Positions 43,040-54,475 of a stretch of DNA of 64,000 bases are shown here, in pieces (position 1 is the stretch's first letter; every line of letters starts with the position of its first letter). The notes under the pieces are model-generated. The model had not been told where the DNA came from and searched no databases. It saw only the letters and a list, made by a program, of their open reading frames with translations. The DNA is taken from positions 8,256,001 through 8,320,000 of the forward strand of contig CATNEN010000038.1 in the NCBI GenBank assembly GCA_950097015.1. Reading direction: 5' to 3'. This DNA is from Macrostomum hystrix. Its lineage: Eukaryota; Platyhelminthes; Macrostomidae. Made by a program: the position numbers and the translations under genes.

Positions 43040-44975
43040 GCTGCACTGGCTCCCAAAAATACACTTCGGAGATACGAAACACACTTTAACATTGAATAAC
43101 CCGAAGACGCTTTCATGAATCAGTCTGAAATTTTACACATCCAATCAACTCGATTGCATCAGAGGTTTTGTAAATTTGCATTGCGATTGAGGCAGTAGAA
43201 GTGTCTGCCTGCGAATGTCAAGCTGGCTCCCAAAAATACACTACGGAGATACGAACACACTTTAACATTGAATAACCCGCAGACGCTTTCATGAATCAGT
43301 CTGAAATTTTACACATCCAATCAACTCGATTGCATCAGAGGTTTTGTAAATTTTCATTGCGATTGAGGCAGTAGAAGTGTCTGCCTGCGAATGTCAAGCT
43401 GGCTCCCAAAAATACACTACGGAGATACGAAACACACTTTAAAATTGAATAACCCGCAGACGCTTTCATGAATCAGCCTGAAATTTTACACATCCAATCA
43501 ACTCGATTGCATCAGAGGTTTTGTAAATTTTCATTGCGATTGATGCAGTAGAAGTGTCTGCCTGCGAATGTCAAGCTGGCTCCCAAAAATACACTACGGA
43601 GATACGAAACACACTTTAACATTGAATAACCCGCAGACGCTTTCATGAATCAGCCTGAAATTTTACACATCCAATCAACTCGATTGCATCAGAGGTTTTG
43701 TAAATTTTCATTGCGATTGAGGCAGTAGAAGTGTCTGCCTGCGAATGTCAAGCTGGCTCCCAAAAATACACTACGGAGATACGAAACACACTTTAACATT
43801 GAATAACCCGCAGACGCTTTCATGAATCAGCCTGAAATTTTACACATCCAATCAACTCGATTGCATCAGAGGTTTTGTAAATTTTCATTGCGATTGATGC
43901 AGTAGAAGTGTCTGCCTGCGAATGTCAAGCTGGCTCCCAAAAATACACTACGGAGATACGAACACACTTTAACATTGAATAACCCGCAGACGCTTTCATG
44001 AATCAGCCTGAAATTTTACACATCCAATCAACTCGATTGCATCAGAGGTTTTGTAAATTTGCATTGCGATTGAGGCAGTAGAAGTGTCTGCCTGCGAATG
44101 TCAAGCTGGCTCCCAAAAATACACTACGGAGATACGAACACACTTTAACATTGAATAACCCGCAGACGCTTTCATGAATCAGTCTGAAATTTTACACATC
44201 CAATCAACTCGATTGCATCAGAGGTTTTGTAAATTTTCATTGCGATTGAGGCAGTAGAAGTGTCTGCCTGCGAATGTCAAGCTGACTCCCAAAAATACAC
44301 TACGGAGATACGAAACACACTTTAAAATTGAATAACCCGCAGACGCTTTCATGAATCAGCCTGAAATTTTACACATCCAATCAACTCGATTGCATCAGAG
44401 GTTTTGTAAATTTTCATTGCGATTGATGCAGTAGAAGTGTCTGCCTGCGAATGTCAAGCTGGCTCCCAAAAATACACTACGGAGATACGAAACACACTTT
44501 AACATTGAATAACCCGCAGACGCTTTCATGAATCAGCCTGAAATTTTACACATCCAATCAACTCGATTGCATCAGAGGTTTTGTAAATTTTCATTGCGAT
44601 TGATGCAGTAGAAGTGTCTGCCTGCGAATGTCAAGCTGGCTCCCAAAAATACACTACGGAGATACGAACACACTTTAACATTGAATAACCCGCAGACGCT
44701 TTCATGAATCAGTCTGAAATTTTACACATCCAATCAACTCGATTGCATCAGAGGTTTTGTAAATTTTCATTGCGATTGATGCAGTAGAAGTGTCTGCCTG
44801 CGAATGTCAAGCTGGCTCCCAAAAATACACTACGGAGATACGAACACACTTTAACATTGAATAACCCGCAGACGCTTTCATGAATCAGTCTGAAATTTTA
44901 CACATCCAATCAACTCGATTGCATCAGAGGTTTTGTAAATTTTCATTGCGATTGATGCAGTAGAAGTTACTTTTT
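43040..44975 (-). repeat. ~177-bp satellite array, right arm, about 11 copies, inverted
   Basis: Same unit as the left arm, in reverse complement. Both the innermost (43045-43110) and outermost (44970-45000) units carry private changes. The arm is about 4.8 kb shorter than the left arm. Confidence 0.97.
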
Positions 44976-45197
44976 GAAAGTACAAGAATATACACTGCGG
45001 AGATAGGAACAAACTTCAAAGCTGTGTAATTCTTTTATGCATTGACAAAAATAAATTATATTTATTTTGGAACGTTATCTTAGTTGCATCAGAAGATCTT
45101 GTAAGTTTCGCTGTAATTGAATGGTTATTTTTTAAGTTACAATACTCTTGTTTGAATGTGAATGTGAATGTGAATGTCAATCGGGAAATTAATACGT

Positions 45198-45206
45198 CCC
45201 CAGACC
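45198..45206. repeat. Target-site duplication, right (CCCCAGACC)
   Basis: Identical to 33985-33993. Confidence 0.85.
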
Positions 45207-45416
45207 TTCGTACTATCCAAAAAATCAAACTATCAAATTAAAATATCAACTATCATCAAATTTATAAAAAGTTACCAATCAAATTAAAGGTTAACTTTGT
45301 GATAACCCGCGCACTGGGGTGTTTTCCCTCACCTTTTTCTCCCTCGCACACTGCACATGGCCTATTTGTTTTACTATAGAGATGCACCTTTGTTTTAATT
45401 TGCTCATCATGCATGT

Positions 45417-45458
45417 CAAGGACCACTAGAAGAAGACCACTTCTTCTAGTGGTCCTTG
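45417..45458. repeat. Perfect hairpin, 19-bp stem
   Basis: CAAGGACCACTAGAAGAAG, loop ACCA, then the exact inverted complement. Confidence 0.9.
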
Positions 45459-45988
45459 GTACCTACTTTGCTCACGTGAATGACCAAAATAACCAATTAC
45501 TTTCCAATCTCTAAAATCTAAACTCGCTACTTTTAAATAATTTACAAACAAGCAATATGTTTTAAACAATAATTACCAAATATATAATTCTTTTATGTAG
45601 CGTAAGAGCTTCGGCTGATGCGCGGGGAGCAGGATGTAAAAACCCTGTGTTTTACCCCAAACTTGATAACAACAAATACGTTAATTGCTATAGATGTAAG
45701 CATAAAAGTTTAGGTTGCACGTTGCAAGTTGCTGGTTTCAAGAGTTTGAACTTTATTTGCAAATTTTACCTAATCATTGGCCTTACCATACCATATATAC
45801 TAGGCATATATTGGCCCATCCCTAAAATTGTGTTTTCCAGATTATATAATGACATTTTAGCTAGACCTAGTTTTAATACCTAGCCTATATCTATTGGCAG
45901 TAGTGCTAGTGTTAGTGCTCAGCTAGTCTGGCCCAATGGCATTATATTAGCCTAGCTAGACTAATATTTTGTTTTATAATATTATGGC

Positions 45989-46022
45989 CAAGGACTACTA
46001 AACTGTTGTTTAGTAGTCCTTG
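45989..46022. repeat. Perfect hairpin, 15-bp stem
   Basis: CAAGGACTACTAAAC, loop TGTT, then the exact inverted complement. The stem starts with the same CAAGGAC(C/T)ACTA as the hairpin 570 bp upstream. Confidence 0.9.
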
Positions 46023-47441
46023 ATTATGGCTAGGTCACTAGGCTAGCTAGGCCCTAGGCCCCTATCCAATAAGCTAGGGCATACCTGTAGGGCAGGTAAC
46101 TTAATACCATCCTGCTCACCTGCTGTTTTAACTTGTACCTGAGGAATTATGTGGCGCTGGCCATTTCCTTCCAAGCATTTAGGTCACATGATGTACTGAA
46201 TTGCCAATTACTATCCTGCTAACTTGGCCTAACATTCATTTGACTCCCCTATACTTCCATTTTACTTTGTGTTATAGGCCTACCATAATATATTTAGTTT
46301 GACCTATACATTTCAATTGTAGGCCATGTATAGGCATTTATTAATATTAGTTATTGCTGGGCATGTGGGCTTAAGTCTATATTTGCATATAGTGTGGCAG
46401 GTAGGTAGCTAGTGTCAGAGAAATATTTGCTTTGAATAACTATGGCAATTTTAGAATTTTACAAGCAGTACTCAGTGACTTGTTGTTAAAGAAACATTTG
46501 CTTGACAAAGCAATTAAATAACTAAACTAATTCCTATCATACATGCGCAACCTCCCAAATCTTATCCGACCATGCAACTTAGTTTTTGCTCTCATTTGCG
46601 CCTTAGTTCGTTTCATTGCTCTATTTACGACTTAGTTTGCTCTCATTTGCTCTCTTTTTCTCTCCCCTTTTTCCTTTTCTTCAAGCCTTCCTTTTTTGTC
46701 CCTTGGTCCCCCCTTTGATTTTTTTGCGCTTGGTCGATTGGTTTTTTGTGACTTACCTTGCTTGGCCCTCGTTTCACCCAGCCGGTTCAGCTGGGTCAGC
46801 CGGGTGTTGCGCATGTATGATTCCTATTAAGGCTTTATAAATGTCCTAATTTTGTCACATTGAATGTTAAAGGCCTAAATTAAAACAAAACAGTTTTATG
46901 CTCATATTCATTGACATTTTTGTTACATAGGCAACTTAACTCTGCATGTTATCTAATATATGCTATATTATATAATATATTATATAAATTATATATTAGA
47001 TAAACCTTATCTGACAGGGGTGTTTTTTATATGTGCTTATTATTATAATATTTACTACAACATTAAAAAATTTGTTTATTTAATTGCTGATACAAGTTTA
47101 TATAAAAATTAATACAACTTAATAAGCTTACTTGGATTTATTCATAACACGTACAATAATATAGAGAGGTTATACTAATATTTTTTGTTAAGTATGGTAG
47201 CTTGCTAATTAAAATGTTTATTTGAAAAATAATTGTTTTTACAAAAAACTTGTTGCACATTTTTCTTTTAGTATAAATATTTCATAACGTTTTTAGTAGC
47301 CATTTAAAAACAATAATTATATATTTGAATTTGTAGTTTTTATTGACCAGCTTTGTCACTCACTTGTTTTACTATGATTATAAACTTTATAGATTTTATT
47401 CATAAGAATAAACATCACAAATATTTTGCAGCAACTCAATC

Positions 47442-49624
47442 ATGTCGGTGCCATTGCTTGATGCCATCAACGGTGGCTGCAGCAGCAGTTCAGAGCAGGC
47501 AGCTGCCACTGAGGACGAGTGGATCCGCACTGGAGCCCAGTACACAGCCCTGCAGCGCTTGTCCATGTCACTTCTACGCCAGGGTCCCCTGCCCCGCCAC
47601 CTGGCTATCATCATGGACGGCAATCGCCGATTTGCCCGCTGTCACGGCCTGCAGAAGGCGCAGGGTCATCTGCGCGGCTTCAAGAAGGTCGGCGAAGTGC
47701 TGGAATGGTGCCGCGATCTGGGCGTGGACGAGGTGACAGTCTACGCGTTCAGCATCGAGAATTTTAACCGTAGCCAGGAGGAGGTGGCCTGCCTGATGCA
47801 GCTGGCCAGGGAGAAGTTTGACCGGCTGCTGCAGGAGCTGGACAGGCTGCGGACCTACGGCGTCTGCGTCCGGATCATCGGCAATCTGGACCTGCTGCCA
47901 GCTGACATCCGGGCCGCCGCTGCCCGGGTTATGCTGGCTACAAGGTGAACAGTTAGAATGCATTGCTATGTATTCACCAAAATACTTTTTCAAAGCTCTG
48001 GCTTCGATTTAGAATTCCCCTGTTTCCATTTCCCAGTTTCTCGCACTTAAATCCCATATCCTGGCTTCCCAACTCCCACACACCCCAAATCCCAAATTAT
48101 GGCCTCCACCACACCCCAAATCCCATATCCTGTCCTCCGCCACACTCCCAAATCCCATATTCTCGACTCCCAACTCGCACACACCCCACACTCCCAAATC
48201 CCATTTCCTGGCCTGCCCAACAACCAAATCCCATTTTTTGGCTTCCCCCACACCCTAAATCCCATTGTTTGGCCTCCCCCACACGCCATATCCTGGCCTC
48301 CACTACACCCTAAAATCCCATATCTTGGCCTCCCACACCCTAAAATCCCATATCTTGGCCTCCCACACCCTAAAACCCGATATCTTGGCCTCCCACATCC
48401 TAAAACCCGATATCTTGGCTTCCCCCACACCCAAAAACCCGATATCTTGGCCTCCCACACGCTAAAACCCGATATCTTGGCTTCCCCCACACCCTAAAAT
48501 CCCATATCCTGGCCTCCCACATTCCGAAATCCCATATCCTGGCCTCCCCCACATCCCAAATCCTGGCCTCCCCCACACCACATCCCAAATCCTAGCCTCC
48601 CCCACACCACACCCCAAATCCTAGCCTCCCCCACACCCCAAATCCTGGCCTCCCCACACCCCAAATCCTGGCCTCCCCACACCCCAAATCCTGGCCTCCC
48701 CACACCCCAAATCCTGGCCTCCCCCACACCCCAAATCCTGGCCTCCCCCACACCCCAAATCCTGGCCTCACCCACACTCCAAATCCTGGCCTCCCCCACA
48801 CTCCAAATCCTGGCCTCCCCCACACCCAAATCCTGGCCTCCCCCACACCCCAAATCAGGTTTTTTCAAAAATTCGCAATTCGATTTCGCAGAGAGCACAC
48901 CAAAGCCCGCTTGAACGTGTGCTTCGCTTACACCTCGCGTGATGACATGGCCCACTCCGCCTCGCTGGCTGGCGAAGCTGTTCGCTCGGGCCTGCTTGTG
49001 CCCGATGACGTCACTCCGCGACTGCTCGATCGATGCGCGCGCACTTACTTATCGCCGGCGCCTCCTGATTTGTTGATTCGGACATCTGGCGAGGCTAGAT
49101 TGTCAGATTTTCTGCTTTGGCAGGTGAGAATTTAAACTTTTGATTTCTACGTTTTCTGTACTTTTCTATACATATCGGGTGTATGCTAATTAAAAATCTT
49201 CCTGGCTAATTATTTTCAGACTAGATTCACCTGCGTTCACTTTGTGAATGCAATGTGGCCAGACTTCTCTGTGTGGCACCTGATGTGGGCCGTGTTTAAT
49301 TATCAAAGAAACTATGCAACAATGCAGGTGAGACAACATTTTGTAAATATAGTTTTTAGACTGGCCTTGTTTGTACACGCTACTGGCGCGTGTTTCTCAA
49401 GGCCACATGTCCCATTCGGTATTTTGCACTAGTAATTTGCTGTCAATTACCGCCCATCTGCCACCCAGTCTGGCCTGGCCGCCCTGGCAGCCGAGGAGGA
49501 CGAAGAGGATCGATCCCTGGCCAGGCGAGATCCTCAGTGGAGCCGGCGTGTCCTGGCATTTGATCAGTTTGTTCGGGACAAAGAGGAAGCCAACCTCAAG
49601 CGGTACCTGGCGGCTGAGAACTAA
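47442..49624 (+). CDS. DHDDS: Dehydrodolichyl diphosphate synthase subunit (cis-prenyltransferase)
   Basis: Exons 47442-47944, 48892-49123, 49220-49327 and 49469-49624, all GT-AG; they sum to 999 nt (332 residues), almost the usual length. In the family this enzyme extends farnesyl diphosphate with isopentenyl diphosphate in cis to make the dolichol precursor at the ER, together with a NUS1/NgBR partner. The hallmark IMDGNRRFA with the catalytic Asp is at about residue 59; VTVYAFSIENFNRS, then VCFAYTSRDD, and DLLIRTSGEARLSDFLLWQ at the substrate-binding end are all clear. The N-terminal ~45 residues are divergent. An AG 10 nt before the ATG (TTTTGCAG, CAACTCAATC, ATG) could be a cis- or trans-splice acceptor. 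Intron 1 is filled by a minisatellite. Confidence 0.93.
48015..48856. repeat. ~23-bp minisatellite in DHDDS intron 1
   Basis: Repeats of CCTCCCCCACACCCCAAATC-type sequence with CCTGG or TCTTGG between, about 36 degenerate copies, more uniform toward the 3' end. It nearly fills the 947-bp intron and stops about 35 bp before the acceptor. Confidence 0.92.
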
Positions 49625-49947
49625 TAAGCGATCAGTCACATTTGTCACCTCATTCTTTATTTTGCTTGATTATATTAATTTATTTAGCACTCGCGCGCAC
49701 CGCCCTACTTGTAAGTAGGGCTATGCAAAAATGAACCTGTGTTGGTACTCCTGCGCATTATAAATGTTCTGTTCAACTTCTTTGGTTCATTGCTTCAGTC
49801 TCAATAGTGCTTAGACTAATTTATGACTATAATTTACTACTTTGTTTAGTAGTAGCTAGTGTGCCAAAGTGATTTAGCTTCAGTGTTTGCTACAAGTTTC
49901 ACTTATCCGGATGAGCCTGTCCTATGTTTAACTGGATTATATATGCT

Positions 49948-50050
49948 AATAAAATGCAAATTAAAACTTTATATATGAAATGAGTTAGATTGGAGCAGTT
50001 TATCTTGATGTCACATAATAAATTAGAGTTGTATTTGACCTGTCAATAAA
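49948..50050 (+). terminator. Candidate DHDDS polyadenylation signals
   Basis: AATAAA at 49948-49953 and again at 50045-50050, 324 and 421 bp after the stop codon. The convergent gene ends at 50135. Confidence 0.4.
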
Positions 50051-50134
50051 AATGGGGATTTTGTTCGTGTTTTTAGTTTCCAACATTTACAAGTGTGCGT
50101 TCCTACAAAGAGTCGAATATTGTTCCGGTGTTGC

Positions 50135-50473
50135 CTACTGGCTCTTGGTCTGGCTGCTCAGGTAGTCCGTGTAGTACTTGCCGCCAGCCCCGGCCCGGTC
50201 CTCTCCGTATGGCTTGCCCTCCAGCAGCTTGTCCTCCTGCTTGACCTTGTGCTGCACCACGCAGCCGATGACAATGCCCACCAGGATGATGATCACCAGT
50301 GCCACCGGGATGCCGATCAGGACTCCCAGCTGCTCGCTAGTGAAGCCGCCTATGCTGGCCGCAGTTGTCGTTGCCATGGGAACGGCGGTGGTGGCGCCAG
50401 TTTGACCGGCGACAAACGTCGGCCGCTGGCACAGCAGCGATAGAATAGTCAGCGGAATCAGGGCCAGATGCAT
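50135..50473 (-). CDS. Small single-pass membrane protein, unknown
   Basis: 112-residue intronless frame. It has an N-terminal signal peptide (MHLALIPLTILSLLC), a Thr/Ala-rich short ectodomain, a strong TM helix (LGVLIGIPVALVIIILVGIV) and a ~35-residue tail rich in Lys, Asp and Tyr (KYYTDYLSS). It is oriented as type I. I do not recognise a family. It has its own TATA box and lies between convergent DHDDS and co-directional YIPF5. Confidence 0.65.
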   Translation of the reverse strand: MHLALIPLTILSLLCQRPTFVAGQTGATTAVPMATTTAASIGGFTSEQLGVLIGIPVALVIIILVGIVIGCVVQHKVKQEDKLLEGKPYGEDRAGAGGKYYTDYLSSQTKSQ

Positions 50474-50560
50474 AATGGAAAAGTTCCTCAGTGTGCACTT
50501 TTACAGAATGCAATTGGAAGCTAGGTTGGGTCTATGCGTCTGTTTAAGCAAGGCTGCGTG

Positions 50561-50567
50561 CTATATA
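50561..50567 (-). promoter_or_regulatory. TATA box of the small membrane protein gene
   Basis: TATATAG on the minus strand, about 90 bp upstream of the ATG at 50473. Confidence 0.5.
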
Positions 50568-50579
50568 AGCCTGCGGGTT

Positions 50580-51222
50580 GGGGGTTAGGAATTTAACTAG
50601 GTCAGCACAGTTTCACACAATGCGGGTAGGAGGACCGCTGTACTCAATTTCTCAAGAGAGATGAGAATGGTGTACAGTTTGAAATGCAGTGTGCATTCTG
50701 GCCCGCTGCGTGGCCATGCTTAAGTGAATCTACCAATAGCGAATAATGGCGGACCGACATAAATTTTTCTGAAGCAATGCCGAGCTTTAGACTGTGTTTG
50801 CTCAGTTGCGCTGAGTTGTTTTTCGCTAAGAGAAGCAAAGTTGATAACAAGGCGCATAATTACACATTTTCGCTCATTCAACTCCAATATAATTATGGGA
50901 AAATGAATTAGGCGAGTATTGTATATCAGTAGTATATTTTTATTCGACATATTAAACCAAGAACAGCAAATGAGGGGCTTGGGAACACAAGCGAGATGCA
51001 GATCACCATTGCTGACGTAATTTATGACCGCGAAAGGGAAGAATTACCGTAGACTAAATAACCCGGAATAGAACAGAGAAAAAACAAGTGTGAGAAGTGG
51101 AGAAGAATCTATAATCAAGAGATTTAAACTAATCTTAAAAGAAGAAGCTAACACGAAGCAATAGAAGTCACGGAGGAGGTGAGAGCACATCAACTTGCGA
51201 GCATTGAAGGGACACAGTCAGC
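50580..51222. other. Intergenic; YIPF5 3' region
   Basis: No gene seen. AATAAA on the minus strand at 50944-50939 is a candidate polyadenylation signal for YIPF5, about 280 bp past its stop. Confidence 0.4.
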
Positions 51223-53061
51223 TCAGAACACAGTCAGCAGGGCGAACACTCCGTACACCAGGGCGCACGGATAAGCAACCAGCAGGCGCTGATGGTCCAT
51301 GGACAGTGCGGTGACGAAGAGCTTGCTGGACGAGTAGGCGCACCAGGCCACGGTCAGGCTGGTAAGCACAATGCCCGCTAGGCTGCTGCACGGGTTGGGG
51401 TGGGGTGAATGCGATAAGCTTCACCCTTCTGTTAACCGTTCTGCCACTCACCCTCCTGCACAGTGCACACACTCACTGTACACTCTCTCAATGTACATTA
51501 GGGGGGTTGCCCCCTAATTGGCGTCATGTGACAACCTCGACAAGCCCCGAAACGGCAAATTCGACTGATTTAATGAGGAAAATGATAATGGACTTTATAA
51601 CTGGCGGAAGTGACGCCACTCACCGTAGGGACAGTACAACGGCCATGAGGGACAGGAGGCACATTGGGAGCAGGCAGTAGCCAAGGGTCGACATGACCGA
51701 GGTCAACTGCACGGATGTGGCGTTCATCAGGTTGAGCAGCAGGTAGAGCGCCAGGCAGCCAGTGACGCCGATGCCATATATGTAGCCAAAGTGCAGCTTG
51801 CCGGTCTGTGATTGGTTGAGAGCAAGCTGCGAGTTAACTACTAAGAGTAGTTAAAGTGCGGAAAAAACATTGGGGAGTTAAACAGTTGAATAGTCGGGCA
51901 GTTTGGGGGCAGGATCGGGGTGACTACTCACAAGCAGCAGAGCGCCGCCAAAAGCCAGGCAGAACACAAGCGGCCCCGCCAGGTCGGTGTCTCGCACAGC
52001 CTCCACATCGGCCTGCTTCAACGGGTTCAGCACCATCAGCGTCTGGAGGCGGATGATGGGACATGGGATTTGGTTAGTCTTGTTAGTATCGAAGTTAGGG
52101 CCTAACACGTTTAGAGGATACCACTACTACCAAAAATCCCTGCTACCAGAGTATCCGAATATCCCACCCTAACAAAATATCCCTAGCTAACAGAATATCC
52201 CAGTCTACCAGAATATCCCAGTCTACCAGAATATCCCAGTCTACTAGAATATCCCAGTCTACTAGAATATCCCAGTCTACCAGAATATCCCAGTCTACCA
52301 GAATATCCCAGTCTACTAGAATATCCCAGTCTACCAGAATATCCCAGTCTACCAGAATATCCCAGTCTACCAGAATATCCCAGTCTACCAGAATATCCCA
52401 GTCTACTAGAATATCCCAGTCTACCAGAATATCCCAGTCTACTAGAATATCCCACCCTAACAAAATATCCCACTCTAACAAAATATCCCAGTCTACCAGA
52501 ATATGATAACATCCCATTATCCTAGTCTAGAAGAATATCCACGCCTGCCACAATGTGACGCTCAGCTCCAACCTTCTGGGTGATGTGATCAAAGTTGATG
52601 CCAAGTTCTTCTAACAGAGGCGGCTCGTCTTCAAAATTATTTCCGCCGCTAGCAGGGGACTGTGCTCCCTTGCCGTCTCTGCTGCCGCTGGCTGCACTGT
52701 CTGGCACAAACATCTGACCAGAGTAGGCCGGGTGGTTCGCATACGGATCGTACACTGAGGTTGCAGGCTGGGGCTGATACGGCTGGTGCTGCGGTGGCCC
52801 GCCCCCGTAGAAGTCTTGCTGCTGCTGCTGCTGCGGGTCCTGCTGGTAGTCGTAGGATGCAAAATCCCTGAAATATGGATTATGAAACTGCTTATAGCGC
52901 GGAGAAAGTACACAGCCTCATGTATAGTGCATGCACGCAGTCTGGAATCTGCATACTTACATGACCTGCTGGTTATAGTAGACTGGGGCCTGCTGCTGCT
53001 GTCCATCTTGACTAGGATAGGCAGCCGACCATTCGGCTGGATTGTAAGGCGCGCTGCACAT
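51223..53061 (-). CDS. YIPF5: Yip1-domain protein YIPF5 (ER-Golgi membrane traffic)
   Basis: Exons 53061-52961, 52867-52573, 52042-51932, 51805-51624 and 51385-51223 sum to 852 nt (283 residues), slightly longer than usual because the cytosolic N-terminus is Gln/Pro-rich. The family works in early secretory traffic with YIF1 and Rab GTPases. Diagnostic parts: [15 protein letters not shown] just before the membrane domain, then [45 protein letters not shown] and the C-terminal [20 protein letters not shown]. About five TM helices are expected. Phases all fit; the only weak site is the exon 2 donor AAG|GTTGGA. Intron 2 carries a minisatellite. Confidence 0.93.
52147..52515. repeat. 18-bp minisatellite in YIPF5 intron 2
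   Basis: About 20 copies of AGAATATCCCAGTCTACC, with ACTAG and CCCTAACAAAAT variants at the ends. Confidence 0.95.
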
Positions 53062-53254
53062 CGCTCAATTCCTTCTTTGCCTTTTAGTTTCCTTGCCGCT
53101 TATCCGCCTGATGCACTTTTACCTGGGTGAAAATGTCTGCAATTAAATATGATAAGCGTCGTTTTTCGATAGTGCCTACTGTGAGTAGAAGAATAGTGTT
53201 TTAATTAATAACAATTATAAATTACACGTGCCCTATTGGGCCAGATGTGCAGCT

Positions 53255-53465
53255 ATTGCGCGGCGCTTCTGAAGGCTGTGTACAACTGTTCAGTCTATGG
53301 ACTGGAGGTACGCTACACCCACCCTTTATTACCTTATCTATTGCTGGTACCCAGTTAACAGCTTGGGTGAACAGGCGTCTTTCTAAAGAACACAAATTGT
53401 TGGAGACGGGAATCGAACCCCCGACCTTCAAGTCGTGAGTCCGACACGCTAGGCTAAAAGCCCAG
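53255..53465 (-). mobile_element. tRNA-derived SINE, copy 2
   Basis: The minus-strand head contains TTAGCCTAGCGTGTCGG (A-box-like) and GGGGGTTCGATTCCCG (B-box). The body matches the copy at 16050-16290. It lies about 190 bp upstream of the YIPF5 start. Confidence 0.72.
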
Positions 53466-53764
53466 AGTAATAGAAGGTAGACAGCGGGGTAGCTATGAAT
53501 TTATAGCTATTTTAATATGTAATATTTTTAGCTAATAAAAAAACAAACAAAAGGCAGCTTCATTCAAAAAGTCACAAACACGCGAAACTAAGCAAATTGT
53601 ACATTCTGCAAAATCGCTAGTCGCATCATTTCTCTCAAACTCAGTGCGTCAATTTCAACAAAATATGTTGCACAATGTAATTAAAATAAAAGCTTCTAAT
53701 CAGCAATTTTATTCCATACAAGTCAATTTAGAAACTTGAAAAAATGAAAAAAACAATGGTTTAA

Positions 53765-54351
53765 CAGTAGAACTACAAAGGGGGAATTCCCCAGTGCTGC
53801 ACCCGAACGGAGCAACGCAAGCACATAAAACTCAAGAACACGGGCCAACTTTTTGTTGCGCATCTTCTGAAAACAAGAATCAAGTCGCCAGCCCTTCAGA
53901 CCATCGAGATATTCAACTGTTCTGGACGAAGGTCTGATTTTCCCATAAGCGCTAGGGTATTTCATGCACCCCTATACACGAATTTGCACTGCGCCTCAGC
54001 GCGGCCTTGCCGGGCCTTTAAAATTGATCAGCATGTCACCCGAATGTGCCTGCATCATCTCCGTCTTCGGTGGTCTCCTACCTTAATCTAGACGGATTTG
54101 CTGGGCCTTCAAGGGCAACAACAGATGGAACTAGGCCAATATGGACACCCTGACGCGAATTACTCCAATTTCACTGATCAAGCCTAAATATTAGGCGCAG
54201 CTCAACCACAGGACAGCATCGCCTAGTCTGTCAACCAATCAGTCACCACTCAACGCTGTTAGCATTCAGGCGCTGGTAAAAAATTTCAGAGGGGGGGGGA
54301 TTTTCTCATTGGTATAAAAACAGGCGGCAAAATGGCTTGGTAGTCCTACTG
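53765..54351. mobile_element. piggyBac-like non-autonomous element
   Basis: 587 bp bounded by TTAA on both sides (53761-53764 and 54352-54355). Inverted ends are CAGTAGAACTACAAAG and CAGTAGGACTACCAAG. TTAA target duplication is the piggyBac rule. An open minus-strand stretch (53965-53723, MRNKKLARVLEFY) may be a transposase scrap. It lies just 3' of CIAO1. Confidence 0.75.
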
Positions 54352-54475
54352 TTAATATTAACTAAGCATTGCTGCTAATCAAAGCGTGAATGTTGCGACA
54401 AGGACCTGTGAAAAATAGCACAAGCTCTTCTTAGATGGTCAATAAGAAATTTTAAAACAAGAAGCAGCAACTGCT

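Larger units (their letters stand above)
33994..45197. mobile_element. 11.2-kb foldback-type transposon
   Basis: The two ends are inverted copies: ACGTATTAATTTCCC(A/G)ATTGACATTC, a short CATTCA repeat, then ~150 bp of unique terminal sequence, then arrays of a ~177-bp repeat in opposite orientation (34180-40907 and 43040-44975). The element is flanked by a perfect 9-bp duplication CCCCAGACC (33985-33993 and 45198-45206). Long inverted arms built of tandem repeats plus a 9-bp duplication are features of foldback (FB) elements and of some Mutator-like elements. No transposase is visible between the arms. An LTR-retrotransposon remnant occupies the centre. Confidence 0.85.
45207..47440. other. 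Intergenic, two hairpins, otherwise nothing recognised
   Basis: AT-rich, including an AT palindromic stretch near 46960-47000. No supported gene. DHDDS starts at its right edge. Confidence 0.4.
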
